A DNA stretch of 64,000 nucleotides from contig JAUMVJ010000001.1 in assembly GCA_030530215.1 (NCBI GenBank), positions 120,168-184,167 on the forward strand, read 5' to 3'. The notes beneath the pieces were generated by a model. It did no database searches, was not told where the DNA came from, and was given only the letters and a program-made list of their open reading frames with translations. Shown one piece after another: positions 50,645 to 59,799 of the stretch. This DNA comes from Coriobacteriia bacterium. Its GTDB lineage: Bacteria; Actinomycetota; Coriobacteriia; Coriobacteriales; Eggerthellaceae. The position numbers were made by a program, and so were the translations under genes. Positions within the stretch are counted from its first letter, which is position 1. Every line of letters begins with the position of its first letter.

Positions 50645-51963
50645 TAGTCCTCCAAAGCGCTCGCGCCGCCCTGCTCAAGCATGCTGCGACGCAGGCGAAC
50701 GGACTCCGCGTGCGCCCACAGACCCTCATGGTCGGCGATGGTCACAATGGCAGACGCATCGTTCAAAAGGGATGCCGGGCTGTACTGAATGATCGAGCTC
50801 TTCTTCACGAACTCGTCGGTGGAAAGCGGGCTGGAGAAACGCGCAGTGCCGCCGGTGGGCAACGTGTGGTTGGGGCCGGCAACGTAATCGCCCACGGCCT
50901 CGGGGGTCCACTCGCCCATGAAGATAGCGCCGGCATGGCGAATCTGACCCAAGAGCTCGGAAGGGTTGGAAACGTGCATCTCCAAGTGCTCGGGGGCGAT
51001 AACGTTGACCACTTCCATGCCGCTGGCCAGATCGGGACACACCACGATCAAGCCCTTGTTCTCCAAGGAAGAAGAGGTGATCTCGGCGCGGGTGGAGCGC
51101 TTCAGGTGCTCGGCGATGGCAGCCTCGACTGCATCGGCGTACTCGTCGCTGAAAGTGACCAGATAGCAGCTTGCCAGCGGGTCATGCTCAGCCTGCGCCA
51201 TCAGGTCGATGGCGACCATCTCGGGCAGCGCGGATTCGTCGGCGACCACGCACACCTCTGAGGGGCCGGCGATCATATCGATGCCGCAATCGCCCATAAC
51301 GAGCTTCTTGGCGGCAGCAACGAATGCGTTGCCGGGGCCGGTAATCTTGTCGACCTTGGTAATGCTCTCGGTGCCATAGGCAAGCGCAGCGATGGCCTGC
51401 GCGCCACCGACGGAGTAGACCTCAGTCACGCCGGCAAGTTTGCAGGCGGCGATGATGGCAGAATCAAGCGAACCGTCCTTGGTGGGAGGCGTCACGCACA
51501 CGATGCGTTTCACGCCAGCGACGGAAGCGGGAATAGCATTCATCAAAACGGAAGAAGGATAGAGCGCGCGGCCGCCGGGCACGTACACGCCGACGGAATC
51601 CAAAGGCTGAACCTTGGCGCCGACCATGGCACCATCAGGGCGAACGTTGATCCAAGACTGCTGCTTTTGACGCTCATGGAAATCACGAATCTGCGCCGCG
51701 GCCTTCTCGAGCGCGCGCTCGACCACAGGATCAACCTTCTCAAGCGCAGCCTGGATAACCTCGTCGGACACGCGGAAATTCTCGATCTCGACACCGTCGA
51801 AGCGGCTCGTATACTCGCGCAACGCCTCGTCGCCGCGCTTGCGCACATCCTCAACGATATTAGTTGCAGCGATCATGGCCTCGGCGTTGAAGGCACCCGT
51901 GCGGTTGAGCAGGGATTCCTCGAATACTTGGCCCTTTTCAAGATCGATACGACGTATGGTCAT
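50644..51963 (-). CDS. hisD: Histidinol dehydrogenase
   Basis: This 439-residue protein has VGVYVPGGRALYPSSVLM, VGGAQAIAALAYGT, DKITGPGNAFVAAAKKLV, GIDMIAGPSEV and the zinc/catalytic stretch DLMAQAEHDP. GPNHTLPTGGTARFSSPL and the late EGLWAHAESVRLR follow. It oxidises histidinol to histidine in two NAD-dependent steps. It starts two bases after the stop of the hisZG fusion. Confidence 0.96.
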   Translation of the reverse strand: MTIRRIDLEKGQVFEESLLNRTGAFNAEAMIAATNIVEDVRKRGDEALREYTSRFDGVEIENFRVSDEVIQAALEKVDPVVERALEKAAAQIRDFHERQKQQSWINVRPDGAMVGAKVQPLDSVGVYVPGGRALYPSSVLMNAIPASVAGVKRIVCVTPPTKDGSLDSAIIAACKLAGVTEVYSVGGAQAIAALAYGTESITKVDKITGPGNAFVAAAKKLVMGDCGIDMIAGPSEVCVVADESALPEMVAIDLMAQAEHDPLASCYLVTFSDEYADAVEAAIAEHLKRSTRAEITSSSLENKGLIVVCPDLASGMEVVNVIAPEHLEMHVSNPSELLGQIRHAGAIFMGEWTPEAVGDYVAGPNHTLPTGGTARFSSPLSTDEFVKKSSIIQYSPASLLNDASAIVTIADHEGLWAHAESVRLRRSMLEQGGASALED

Positions 51964-51965
51964 CT

Positions 51966-53588
51966 TTAGTCCTCCTTGACGTTAGCGGAAAGAGCGTCGG
52001 CAAGCTCGCCGACGCGGGGGTTGGTTCGGAATGCGCAGGGGTTGGCGAAGAAGCGCGCAGTGGACGCAAGCACGTCTTCCACAACCACCAGGTTGTTTTC
52101 GCGCAATGTGGTGCCGGTGGCAGTGATGTCGACGATGCGCTCCGCCATGCCGGTGATCGGGCCAAGTTCGATATTGCCGTGCAGCTGCACGATCTCGACC
52201 TGCATGCCAACCTTGCCGAAGTGAGCGCGCGTGATATTAGGGTACTTGGTGGCAATGCGAATGGAGCCAAGCTCGCTGTAGCGGCGCTCGACGCGCTCGG
52301 TCGACCCAGCCTGCTCGGCCACGACGAAGCGGCAACCGCCAAACTTCAGGTCAACCAGCTCAACCACATCGTGGTTTGCCTCGACCAGTGAGTCCTCACC
52401 GCAGATGCCGCAGTCGGCGGCGCCCGTTGCCACGAACACAGGCGCGTCGGTCGGGCGCACGATAATATATTCCACGTCGCCGCTGGTCATCATCAAAGTT
52501 CGCCCAGAATCAATGAGGCCCGAAACATCCAGGCCAGCGTCCTTCAAGCAGGCCACGGCATCTTCGTTAAGCGAACCCTTGGGAACGGCGACGCGCAAAG
52601 GATGCGTGGCATGATGCTGCTCGACGGAATAAGCCTCCATCACCTCCTCAAGGTAGAAGGCGAAACCCGCAGAGGGAACCGTGCCCGCGCCGTAGCTGGC
52701 TAGCAGGTTGTCGTAGCGGCCGCCAGCGCCCAAAGGCGAGCCCAAGCCGGGCGCATAGGCCTCGAACACGATGCCCGTGTAGTAATCGAACGAGCTCATA
52801 ACGCTGAAATCGATGTTCACCTGGCCGCTGAAATTCTTGTTCGCCTCGAGCGCATCGACGATGGCCTCAAGCTCATCCAAGCCCTCGGTGGCACCCAGGG
52901 GAATAAGAAGATCGCGCACCTTGGCAAGCGATTCCTTGCCACCGCGCAAGCGGGGAAGCGCCCCGATGGCGGATGCCACAGCAGGCATAGCGTCCCCTTC
53001 GGCCACCAGCTTGGCCAGGTCGACGAAGTTGGACTCATGGTAGGCCTGCATAACCTTGCGCTGCCACTCGTCCGAGCCGCCCGACTTGGAAAGAAGATCG
53101 CGCAAGACGCGCGCCGAGCCGAGCGCGATGGTGTAATTAGTAAGGTTACAGGCCTCAAGGCATTGAGCGAAAAGGCTCAGCACCTCGATATCGGCCTGAA
53201 CGCCCGATGCGCCGATGAACTCGATGCCGAGCTGCGAAACCTCGCGCTTCTCAGCCTCGGCGGTGTCGGCGCGAAAGACACGCTGGGCATAGCGCAGGCG
53301 CAAAGGCTCATCAAAGGAATCGACGCGCGTTGCGCACATGCGCGCCACCTGCATGGTAACGTCGGGGCGCATCGCCAGCAGATCACCGTAGGAATCGAAG
53401 AACTTAAAGGGGCTGTTGGGCACATGGCCGCCAGCCTTCATCACGTCCAAGACCTCGAGCGTTGGGGTCTCGATGGGGCGATACCTTTTTGCGTCGAGCA
53501 GGGCGCGCACCTTGGAGGTCAGCTCCTCGCGGACCTTGGCCTCGGCCCCCATGATGTCACGAAAACCAATCGGAGTGACGTAGTTCAT
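51966..53588 (-). CDS. hisZG: Fused HisZ-HisG: ATP phosphoribosyltransferase regulatory and catalytic subunits
   Basis: This is a single 540-residue polypeptide. Residues 1-320 are HisZ, a class II HisRS-like paralogue (TPIGFRDIMGAEAKVREEL, MRPDVTMQVARM, RVFRADTAEAEKREVSQLG, DYYTGIVFEAYAPG, GAGGRYDNLLASYG). After a short linker (SVEQHHATHP, 321-330), residues 331-540 are short-form HisG. It has LRVAVPKGSLNEDA, GICGEDSLVE, KYPNITRAHF and the HisG signature LGPITGMAERIVDITATGTT. Short HisG normally needs separate HisZ for activity and histidine feedback; here they are fused in that order with no stop between. The ATG at 53588 begins the first conserved residues; the frame extends upstream without homology. 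Confidence 0.9.
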   Translation of the reverse strand: MNYVTPIGFRDIMGAEAKVREELTSKVRALLDAKRYRPIETPTLEVLDVMKAGGHVPNSPFKFFDSYGDLLAMRPDVTMQVARMCATRVDSFDEPLRLRYAQRVFRADTAEAEKREVSQLGIEFIGASGVQADIEVLSLFAQCLEACNLTNYTIALGSARVLRDLLSKSGGSDEWQRKVMQAYHESNFVDLAKLVAEGDAMPAVASAIGALPRLRGGKESLAKVRDLLIPLGATEGLDELEAIVDALEANKNFSGQVNIDFSVMSSFDYYTGIVFEAYAPGLGSPLGAGGRYDNLLASYGAGTVPSAGFAFYLEEVMEAYSVEQHHATHPLRVAVPKGSLNEDAVACLKDAGLDVSGLIDSGRTLMMTSGDVEYIIVRPTDAPVFVATGAADCGICGEDSLVEANHDVVELVDLKFGGCRFVVAEQAGSTERVERRYSELGSIRIATKYPNITRAHFGKVGMQVEIVQLHGNIELGPITGMAERIVDITATGTTLRENNLVVVEDVLASTARFFANPCAFRTNPRVGELADALSANVKED

Positions 53589-54225
53589 CGTTCTCTTTCT
53601 TCCCGGTTCGCCCCAGCCTTCAAGCCGATAAAGGTAAAGAAGGCGGCGAAATTTATGTAACTTACCAATCCTAGACCAATGGGGTCGGCTCAACCAGCAA
53701 TCCGCACCTTTTGCACAAGGAAGACGGGCATCCGGCGACGAGTGCGGCGGGACGACGACTTTGGCTTGGCGGCGCAGGCGGCTTGGCGCGATGGCTCGGC
53801 TCAACAACAAGCGAGGAGTCGATCCGACGCGATGCGGCTCGACAGAGCAGCTCGGTGCAATGGCGAGTACGACATGGCGCGATGCGGCTCGGTTCGACGC
53901 CGCAGCGTGCGATGGCAGGCTCGGCTCGATCGGTCTAGGTCTTTTGCGTTAGCCACTTTAGCACAGTAGAGTGCTAAAGCAACACTAAAGCGAGATTTCC
54001 TTGAAAAAGTTTACGCAACCGCGCCGACCGATCCGGCTCTTCCCCATTCCAAACCGCGCCGAACCCGATGCCGACATGCACGCCTTTGCGTACGCCCTAG
54101 CCGCCTCCTTCTTGCCAGGCTCGCAAGCCCGAATCAAGAAAGCGGCACACGCAAGGAGCACTCTCTGCCTGCGATTTCGGCGTATAATGGAAACAAATTT
54201 CTAAACGACGATAGAGGGGGTTCTC
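53589..54225. other. Divergent hisZG/usp intergenic region with repeats and a palindrome
   Basis: No gene is supported. The stretch 53755-53945 is GC-rich and internally repetitive: CGCGATGCGGCTCG occurs at 53829 and 53878, with close variants such as CGCGATGGCTCGGCTC. A perfect 9-bp inverted repeat, CTTTAGCAC (53956-53964) and GTGCTAAAG (53971-53979), follows, with a further partial half-site (ACACTAAAG) just after. It resembles an operator. It is close to but not CIRCE, whose spacer is longer. Confidence 0.5.
54183..54188 (+). promoter_or_regulatory. Likely -10 box of the universal stress protein gene
   Basis: A consensus TATAAT lies 37 bases before the ATG. The -35 region about 17 bases upstream is poor, so regulation by an activator or another sigma factor is possible. 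Confidence 0.5.
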
Positions 54226-54690
54226 ATGTCGCTCACCAACATCCTTGTTCCTTTTGACGACTCCACCCATGCTTGCAACGCGCTCAAGCGCGCAATCGAG
54301 CTCTGCGAAGGCAAGCCCAACGCCGAAATCCACGTTGTCGAGGTTGCCGCTCCCCCGCAAGACCTGCTCCGCAGCTCCATGAGCGCAAAGCGCAACAACG
54401 CCGACGAGCAGGAAGAGTTTGCTGAAGAGCTTGAGCAGCGCAACGAAAACGAAGATGATCAGCTTGCCACCCGCATCCAGGAAATCACGAAGGAATTCCA
54501 GGGCAAGCTCACCGTCGAGGTTATTTACGGCGTCTACACCGTCGACACCATCCTTGACGCAGCCGATCGCTACAACTGCACGATGATCGCCATGGGCTCC
54601 CGCGGCCTGGGCGCCCTGCGCGGCATGATCGGCTCGGTAAGCTTCGCCGTTCTGCGTTCCTCCCAGATTCCTGTGCTCATCGTCAAATAG
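54226..54690 (+). CDS. Universal stress protein (UspA family)
   Basis: This 154-residue single-domain protein begins LTNILVPFDDSTHACNALKRA and ends with the family nucleotide-binding region MGSRGLGALRGMIGSVSFAV followed by PVLIVK. The glycine spacing approximates the ATP-binding G-2x-G-9x-G(S) type. The middle (about 45-85) is a highly charged helix with many Glu, Asn and Arg. Members help survival under starvation or redox stress by unknown routes. AGAGGGGG lies five bases before the ATG. Single gene with its own promoter and terminator. Confidence 0.88.
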   Translation: MSLTNILVPFDDSTHACNALKRAIELCEGKPNAEIHVVEVAAPPQDLLRSSMSAKRNNADEQEEFAEELEQRNENEDDQLATRIQEITKEFQGKLTVEVIYGVYTVDTILDAADRYNCTMIAMGSRGLGALRGMIGSVSFAVLRSSQIPVLIVK

Positions 54691-54713
54691 CACGCGAACA
54701 CACATCCAAAAAC

Positions 54714-54753
54714 AAAGAAGGAAGAGTCCTTTTCGGGCTCTTCCTTCTTTTTT
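54714..54753. terminator. Bidirectional terminator between usp and recQ
   Basis: AAAGAAGGAAGAG (54714-54726) pairs with CTCTTCCTTCTTT (54738-54750), followed by Ts on both strands. It serves the convergent usp (+) and recQ (-) genes. Confidence 0.9.
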
Positions 54754-54778
54754 GCGAATTTAAGTGGGGTGCGGCAAG

Positions 54779-56707
54779 TTAGCAGTTGATCTCGGCGAGG
54801 AAATCCTTGCCGTAGCGCTCGAGCTTCTTCTGGCCCACGCCGGACACCTCGAGCATCTGGCCCGCGTTCTTGGGGCGACGCTGAGCTAGACTGCGCAGCG
54901 TGGCATCGCTGAACACCACATAGGGCGGCACGCCCGCCTCGGCTGCCAAGCTCTTACGCAAGTCGCGCAGGCGCTCAAACAGCTCGGCATCCATTTCGTC
55001 CAAGCCAATAGCGCCCTTCAGCTTGCCCTTGCTGCCCATGCCGGCGAACTTGGGTGTACGGTCGGGGCGTGCCACCACGTGCGCCCGCATGCGCAAGGAA
55101 AAATCTGGGCTTGCCACCTCGCGAAAACGCGGGCCAAAACCCACCAGCGGGAAACGCCCCTCGGTGATAAGCAGGTAATCGCCGCAGGCCAAAAGCTCGA
55201 TGACTTCTTTAAGCAAGGAAGCCGGAACGTCAAGTGTGTTGTAGGTTGCGCATTTGTCCAGCTCGAAGCGACGGATGTTGTCGTTCTTGGCACCACGTAG
55301 CACATCCACCACCACGCCCTTGCCATAGCGCCCGCGCAACTCCTGCACGCAACGCATAACAGCACGCGCCTCCTGCGTGACGTCCACAGCGTCAACATCG
55401 CCCTCGCAATTGGAGCAATTGTCGCAGGAACGCGGCTGCCCTCCGGCATCGCCAGCATCACCGGCATTGCCGGCGTTACCGGCATCGCCGGCCGCCAGCC
55501 CTAAGACGCTGCCGGCATCTTCGCCGAAGTAGGACAAAATATGTGCACGAAGGCATTCGGTGGTAAGGCAGTAGCCGATCATCGCGCCAAGCAGCCTACG
55601 GCGGCTGGCGCGCACAAGCTCGGTTCCCTCTGCGCTCAAGCGCTCGTTCTCGGTTTCCTGTTCGATGAAGAAACGACAGGTGCCGATATCTTTATCGTTC
55701 CACAAAAGAACGCACTCGGAAGGCTCGCCGTCGCGACCGGCACGCCCCGCCTCCTGGTAGTAGGCCTCAATCGAACCCGGCATATTGTGATGGATGACGT
55801 AGCGCACATTCGACTTGTCTATACCCATGCCGAAGGCGTTGGTGGCCACAAGCACCGCAAGCTCGTCGTTGACGAAGTCGGCCTGGGCTTGGGAGCGCTC
55901 AGCCATAGGCAAGCCCGCATGGTAGCGGCCTGCACGCAAGTCCGCATCAAGCAAAATCTGATGCACGCGCTCGACTTCCTTGCGCGTAGAACAGTAGACG
56001 ATACCACTTTGGCTCTTATGCTTGCGCACGTAATCGAGCACGAACTGCGCCTTTTTCTTTTGGGTGGCCTGGGAAACGGCGAAATGCAGGTTGGGGCGGT
56101 CGAAGCCCGTAACCACGACCTCGGGATCGCGCAATCCAAGCAAGCGCACGATGTCGTCGCGCACCTGCTCGGTGGCCGTTGCGGTGAAGGCGGCGAGCAC
56201 CGGGCGGCGCTTCAGCTGAGCGATGAACTCCCCCACTGCCAGGTAGGCCGGGCGAAAATCCTGCCCCCATTGCGACACGCAATGCGCCTCGTCCACAGCG
56301 ATAAGCGGGACCTGTGCATGCTCGAAGAAGTCAAGGATGCGCGGGTCGAAGAGCCTCTCGGGCGCGATGTAGAGCAGATCGCACTCGCCGCGCGAGGCGC
56401 GATAGAGCACCTGCCCCTGCTGGCTCGGCGTAAGCGACGAGTTTATGAAGTCGGCGCGCACCCCCGCATCAACAAGGGCGCGTACTTGGTCGCCCATAAG
56501 CGACACCAGGGGCGACACAACCACGGCGCAGCCCGGCAGCATAATGCCTGGCACCTGGTAGCAAAGCGACTTACCCGCGCCCGTAGGCATGACGCCCAAG
56601 CAGTCACGCCCTTCTAGGATGGCCTTAACCAAAGGCTCCTGACCAGGGCGAAAGGCGTCATACCCAAAATATTGGCGCAGTACAGTCGCGGCATCCGACA
56701 GCTCCAA
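54779..56707 (-). CDS. recQ: RecQ ATP-dependent DNA helicase
   Basis: This 642-residue protein has FRPGQEPLVKAIL, Walker A PTGAGKSLCYQ, DEAHCVSQWGQDFRPAY, TATATEQVR, GMGIDKSNVRYVIH and QEAGRAGRDG. A RecQ-C zinc module and winged helix follow, and a C-terminal HRDC domain (LRKSLAAEAGVPPYVVFSD) ends the protein. The zinc module contains an unusual low-complexity insert (about residues 401-424, built of GDAG/GNAG units) between LSYFGED and CDNCSNC. The start is a TTG (56707) with AGGAG six bases upstream. RecQ unwinds recombination intermediates and stalled forks. Confidence 0.93.
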   Translation of the reverse strand: MELSDAATVLRQYFGYDAFRPGQEPLVKAILEGRDCLGVMPTGAGKSLCYQVPGIMLPGCAVVVSPLVSLMGDQVRALVDAGVRADFINSSLTPSQQGQVLYRASRGECDLLYIAPERLFDPRILDFFEHAQVPLIAVDEAHCVSQWGQDFRPAYLAVGEFIAQLKRRPVLAAFTATATEQVRDDIVRLLGLRDPEVVVTGFDRPNLHFAVSQATQKKKAQFVLDYVRKHKSQSGIVYCSTRKEVERVHQILLDADLRAGRYHAGLPMAERSQAQADFVNDELAVLVATNAFGMGIDKSNVRYVIHHNMPGSIEAYYQEAGRAGRDGEPSECVLLWNDKDIGTCRFFIEQETENERLSAEGTELVRASRRRLLGAMIGYCLTTECLRAHILSYFGEDAGSVLGLAAGDAGNAGNAGDAGDAGGQPRSCDNCSNCEGDVDAVDVTQEARAVMRCVQELRGRYGKGVVVDVLRGAKNDNIRRFELDKCATYNTLDVPASLLKEVIELLACGDYLLITEGRFPLVGFGPRFREVASPDFSLRMRAHVVARPDRTPKFAGMGSKGKLKGAIGLDEMDAELFERLRDLRKSLAAEAGVPPYVVFSDATLRSLAQRRPKNAGQMLEVSGVGQKKLERYGKDFLAEINC

Positions 56708-56719
56708 GCCGCTCTCCTC

Positions 56720-58306
56720 TTAGGAATTGAGCTTCTTGGCCAAGGTCTGATTGATGAGCTTGGGGTTGCCCTGACCCTTCATTTCCTTCATGCATTGGCC
56801 GACGAAGAAGCCGATGATCTTGGTGTTGCCACCCTTGTAGGAAGCAACCTCGTCGGGGTTGGCAGCAATGACGGCGTCGACCACGGCCTCGATGGCGCCC
56901 GTGTCGGACACCTGCTTCATGCCGCGCTCTTCGACGATGGCGGAAGGATCCTTGCCCTCCTCCATAACGGCTGCGAAAACCTCTTTGCCCTGCTTGGAGC
57001 TGATGGCATCCTCAGCCAAAAGCTTGACCAGCTCGACCGCGCGTGCAGGCGTGAAGGGGCACTCGTCCAGCGAAACATCGTTGGCGTTAAGGTAGGCGTA
57101 CAAATCGTTGATAACCAGGTTTGCCAGGGGCTTTGCGAGTTTGGCCGTAGCACCCTGGGCCATGCAATCCTCGAAGAACTTCGCGGTTTCGCGATGATCA
57201 ACCAGATGACGCGCATCGTAAGACGAAAGCCCGAAGTCGGCGGCAAAGCGCTTGGCCTTTTGGTCGGGCAGCTCGGGCAGCTTGGCGCGCACGCCCTCGA
57301 TCCACTCATCGGACAGGTCGTAAGGAGCCAGGTCGGGCTCGGGGAACAGACGATAGTCGTCGGCGGTCTCTTTCACGCGCATGACGATGGTGCGCTTTTT
57401 GGAAGGGTCCCAGTGACGGGTTTCCTGATAGATGATGCCGCCCTCTTCCAGGACCTCGGCCTGACGACAAATCTCGTAGGCCAAGCCGTCGTGCAGGTTC
57501 TTGAAGGAGTTCATGTTCTTAAGCTCGGTCTTGGTGCCCAAGCCCTTTTGGCCGCGGCGGCGCAGCGAAACGTTGCCGTCGCAACGCAGCGAACCTTCTT
57601 CCATCGAGCAGTCGGAGATGCCGATGGCCAGATAGATCTGACGAAGCTTCTGCATGAACAGACGCGCTTCCTCGGGGGTACGCAGGTCGGGCTGGGTAAC
57701 CAGCTCGATCAAAGGCGTGCCGGCACGGTTGTAGTCGACCAACGAATGAGTGGCGCCCGCGATGCGACCTTCGCCACCTCCGACGTGAATCATCTTGCCA
57801 GCGTCTTCCTCCATGTGGATACGCTCGATGCCCACGTGGGCCACGTAGCCGTCCTCGGTGACGGTCACGTTCTCGGCGGTAGAGCCCGCCTCGCCCGAAT
57901 CACCCACAGCGATGCCGCCCAAATCGATGCGCTCGTTGGCGGCCTTGCCGTCGACGTCCAGGTCAAGATGTCCGCGCATGCAGAAGGCCACGGGGCCCTG
58001 CGTGGTTTGGAAGTTCTTGGCCATGTCGGGGTACATGTAATTCTTGCGGTAGAACATCGAGTGCTTCTCGATGTCGCAGTTAGTGGCCAGGCCCGCCAAG
58101 ACGATGCTCTCAATAGCAGCCTTGTTGGGAACAGGCAGCGCGCCGGGCAGACCTAAGCACACCGGGCAGGTGTGAGTATTGGGATCGGCGCCGAACTCGA
58201 GCTTGCAGCCGCAGAACATCTTGGTGTTCAGGGTAGTCAGCTCGGCGTGGACCTCAAGGCCAATGACGGCCTCCCAGTCTTTCAGGACTTCTTCAAGCTT
58301 CTTCAT
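56720..58306 (-). CDS. gatB: Aspartyl/glutamyl-tRNA amidotransferase subunit B
   Basis: This 528-residue protein has the GatB hallmarks WEAVIGLEVHAEL, TKMFCGCKLEFGADPNTHTCPVC (zinc cysteines), LGLPGALPVPN and YPDMAKNFQTTQ. DYNRAGTPLIELVT, SDCSMEEGSLRCDGNVSLR and ETRHWDPSKKRTIVMR follow, and the helical tail and YqeY-like domain end the protein. With GatA and GatC it converts Glu-tRNA-Gln or Asp-tRNA-Asn to the amidated forms. It starts two bases after the gatA stop; the ribosome site is weak, so coupling is likely. Confidence 0.96.
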   Translation of the reverse strand: MKKLEEVLKDWEAVIGLEVHAELTTLNTKMFCGCKLEFGADPNTHTCPVCLGLPGALPVPNKAAIESIVLAGLATNCDIEKHSMFYRKNYMYPDMAKNFQTTQGPVAFCMRGHLDLDVDGKAANERIDLGGIAVGDSGEAGSTAENVTVTEDGYVAHVGIERIHMEEDAGKMIHVGGGEGRIAGATHSLVDYNRAGTPLIELVTQPDLRTPEEARLFMQKLRQIYLAIGISDCSMEEGSLRCDGNVSLRRRGQKGLGTKTELKNMNSFKNLHDGLAYEICRQAEVLEEGGIIYQETRHWDPSKKRTIVMRVKETADDYRLFPEPDLAPYDLSDEWIEGVRAKLPELPDQKAKRFAADFGLSSYDARHLVDHRETAKFFEDCMAQGATAKLAKPLANLVINDLYAYLNANDVSLDECPFTPARAVELVKLLAEDAISSKQGKEVFAAVMEEGKDPSAIVEERGMKQVSDTGAIEAVVDAVIAANPDEVASYKGGNTKIIGFFVGQCMKEMKGQGNPKLINQTLAKKLNS

Positions 58307-58308
58307 GC

Positions 58309-59799
58309 TTACTCACCAAGCTTTCCATCAGCGAAGGCGGGGGCAACGGGTGCCGCGCCGTAAACGGATTCGAGCGCCGCGGCCACGCGCAGCATGTTCT
58401 CGTCCTTGAAGGGCGGGGCGATCAGCTGAGTGCCCACGGGCATGCCCGTTTCGGCTCCCAAGCCGATGGGCATCGACATACCGCCGTTACCGGCGATGTT
58501 GATGCTGATGGTGTACATATCGGACAGGTACATCTCGGCGGGTTCCGAAATCTCGCCGAACTTGAAGGCCGTGCGGGGCGCGGCGGGCGCGATGATGCAG
58601 GAAACCTTTTCGAAGGCCTCGGTGTAATCCTTGGTGATGAGGGTGCGAACCTGCTGCGCGGGATAGTAGTACTTGTCGTACACGCCGCTGGAGAGCAAAT
58701 AGCTGCCAAGCATGATGCGGCGGCGTGCCTCGGCGCCGAAGCCCTTGGAGCGGCTTGCCTCGTACTGACCGCCTAGGTCTTTATGACCAGGATCGCAGTA
58801 GCCGTAGCGCACCGAGTCGAAGCGGGCAAGATTGCTGAAGGCCTCGCAGGGGCCAAGCACGTAATAAGCGGAGATGGCAGCATGCGCGTTGGGCAGCTCA
58901 ACCTCAACGATCTCGGCGCCCATTTCCTCGAGTTTGGCGATAGCCTCGGCGACCTTGGCCTTAACCTCGGGCTGCAGACCCTCGGCCTCCATGAACTCGC
59001 GGACGACGCCGATACGCATGCCCTTCACGCCTTCACCCAGATTGGCAAGGAAGTCGGTGGTTACGTCCTGACTGGTGCAGTCGAGCACGTCGCGGCCAGC
59101 AAGAGCGTTCATGGCCAAGGCGGCGTCGCGCACGTTACGCGCGAAGGGGCCCACCTGATCGAGCGAGGAGCCAAAGGCAACCACACCGTAGCGGGAGACC
59201 GTGCCGTAAGTGGGCTTGATGCCCACAACACCGCAAAAACTTGCAGGCTGGCGGATAGAGCCGCCGGTGTCGGACCCAAGCGAGATGGTGCACTGACCAG
59301 CAGCAACGGCAGCAGCGGAACCACCAGAGGAGCCGCCGGGAACGCGACCCAAATCCCACGGATTGCTGGTGCAACCGAACGCGGAAGTCTCGGTGGAAGA
59401 ACCGAAGGCGAATTCATCCATATTGGTTTTGCCCAGGGGGATACCGCCGGCATCGATGATGCGCGCTACGCAGGTTGCGGTATAAGGGCTCACGTAATTT
59501 TCAAGCATGCGCGAGGAACAGGTGGTGTGCGTGCCCTCGAGGTTCATGTTGTCCTTGAAGGCAACAGGAACGCCTGCAAGGGGGCCTGCAGCCAGCAGGT
59601 TGCCGGAAGCAACCGCAGCGTCCACCCTATCGGCGGCGCGCAGCGCAAGGTCGCGGGTTATCTCAAGGAAGGCGTGTACCTTCTCGTCGCTTGCCTCAAC
59701 GCGCGCAAGCGAGGCCTCGGCGACCTCGCGGGCGCTGAATTCCTTGTTGGTAAGCCCAGTCTGGATGGAAGAGACGTCCATGGAACCGAAAGTCGTCAT
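58309..59799 (-). CDS. gatA: Aspartyl/glutamyl-tRNA amidotransferase subunit A
   Basis: This 496-residue amidase-signature protein has the catalytic Lys in GVPVAFKDNMNLEGTHTTCSS, and the serine pair in GRVPGGSSGGSAAAVAAGQC and LGSDTGGSIRQPASFCG. GIKPTYGTVSRYG and LGSYLLSSGVYDKYYYPA follow. It releases ammonia from glutamine for GatB. The ATG overlaps the gatC stop as TAATG. Confidence 0.97.
   Translation of the reverse strand: MTTFGSMDVSSIQTGLTNKEFSAREVAEASLARVEASDEKVHAFLEITRDLALRAADRVDAAVASGNLLAAGPLAGVPVAFKDNMNLEGTHTTCSSRMLENYVSPYTATCVARIIDAGGIPLGKTNMDEFAFGSSTETSAFGCTSNPWDLGRVPGGSSGGSAAAVAAGQCTISLGSDTGGSIRQPASFCGVVGIKPTYGTVSRYGVVAFGSSLDQVGPFARNVRDAALAMNALAGRDVLDCTSQDVTTDFLANLGEGVKGMRIGVVREFMEAEGLQPEVKAKVAEAIAKLEEMGAEIVEVELPNAHAAISAYYVLGPCEAFSNLARFDSVRYGYCDPGHKDLGGQYEASRSKGFGAEARRRIMLGSYLLSSGVYDKYYYPAQQVRTLITKDYTEAFEKVSCIIAPAAPRTAFKFGEISEPAEMYLSDMYTISINIAGNGGMSMPIGLGAETGMPVGTQLIAPPFKDENMLRVAAALESVYGAAPVAPAFADGKLGE

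Noticed and set aside
53956-53979. Canonical CIRCE/HrcA operator
   Set aside because: The half-sites resemble it, but the spacing between TTAGCAC and GTGCTAA is 6, not 13, and no chaperone gene is adjacent.
54001-54204. A 67-codon frame upstream of usp
   Set aside because: It overlaps the likely usp promoter (TATAAT at 54183) and has no recognisable product.
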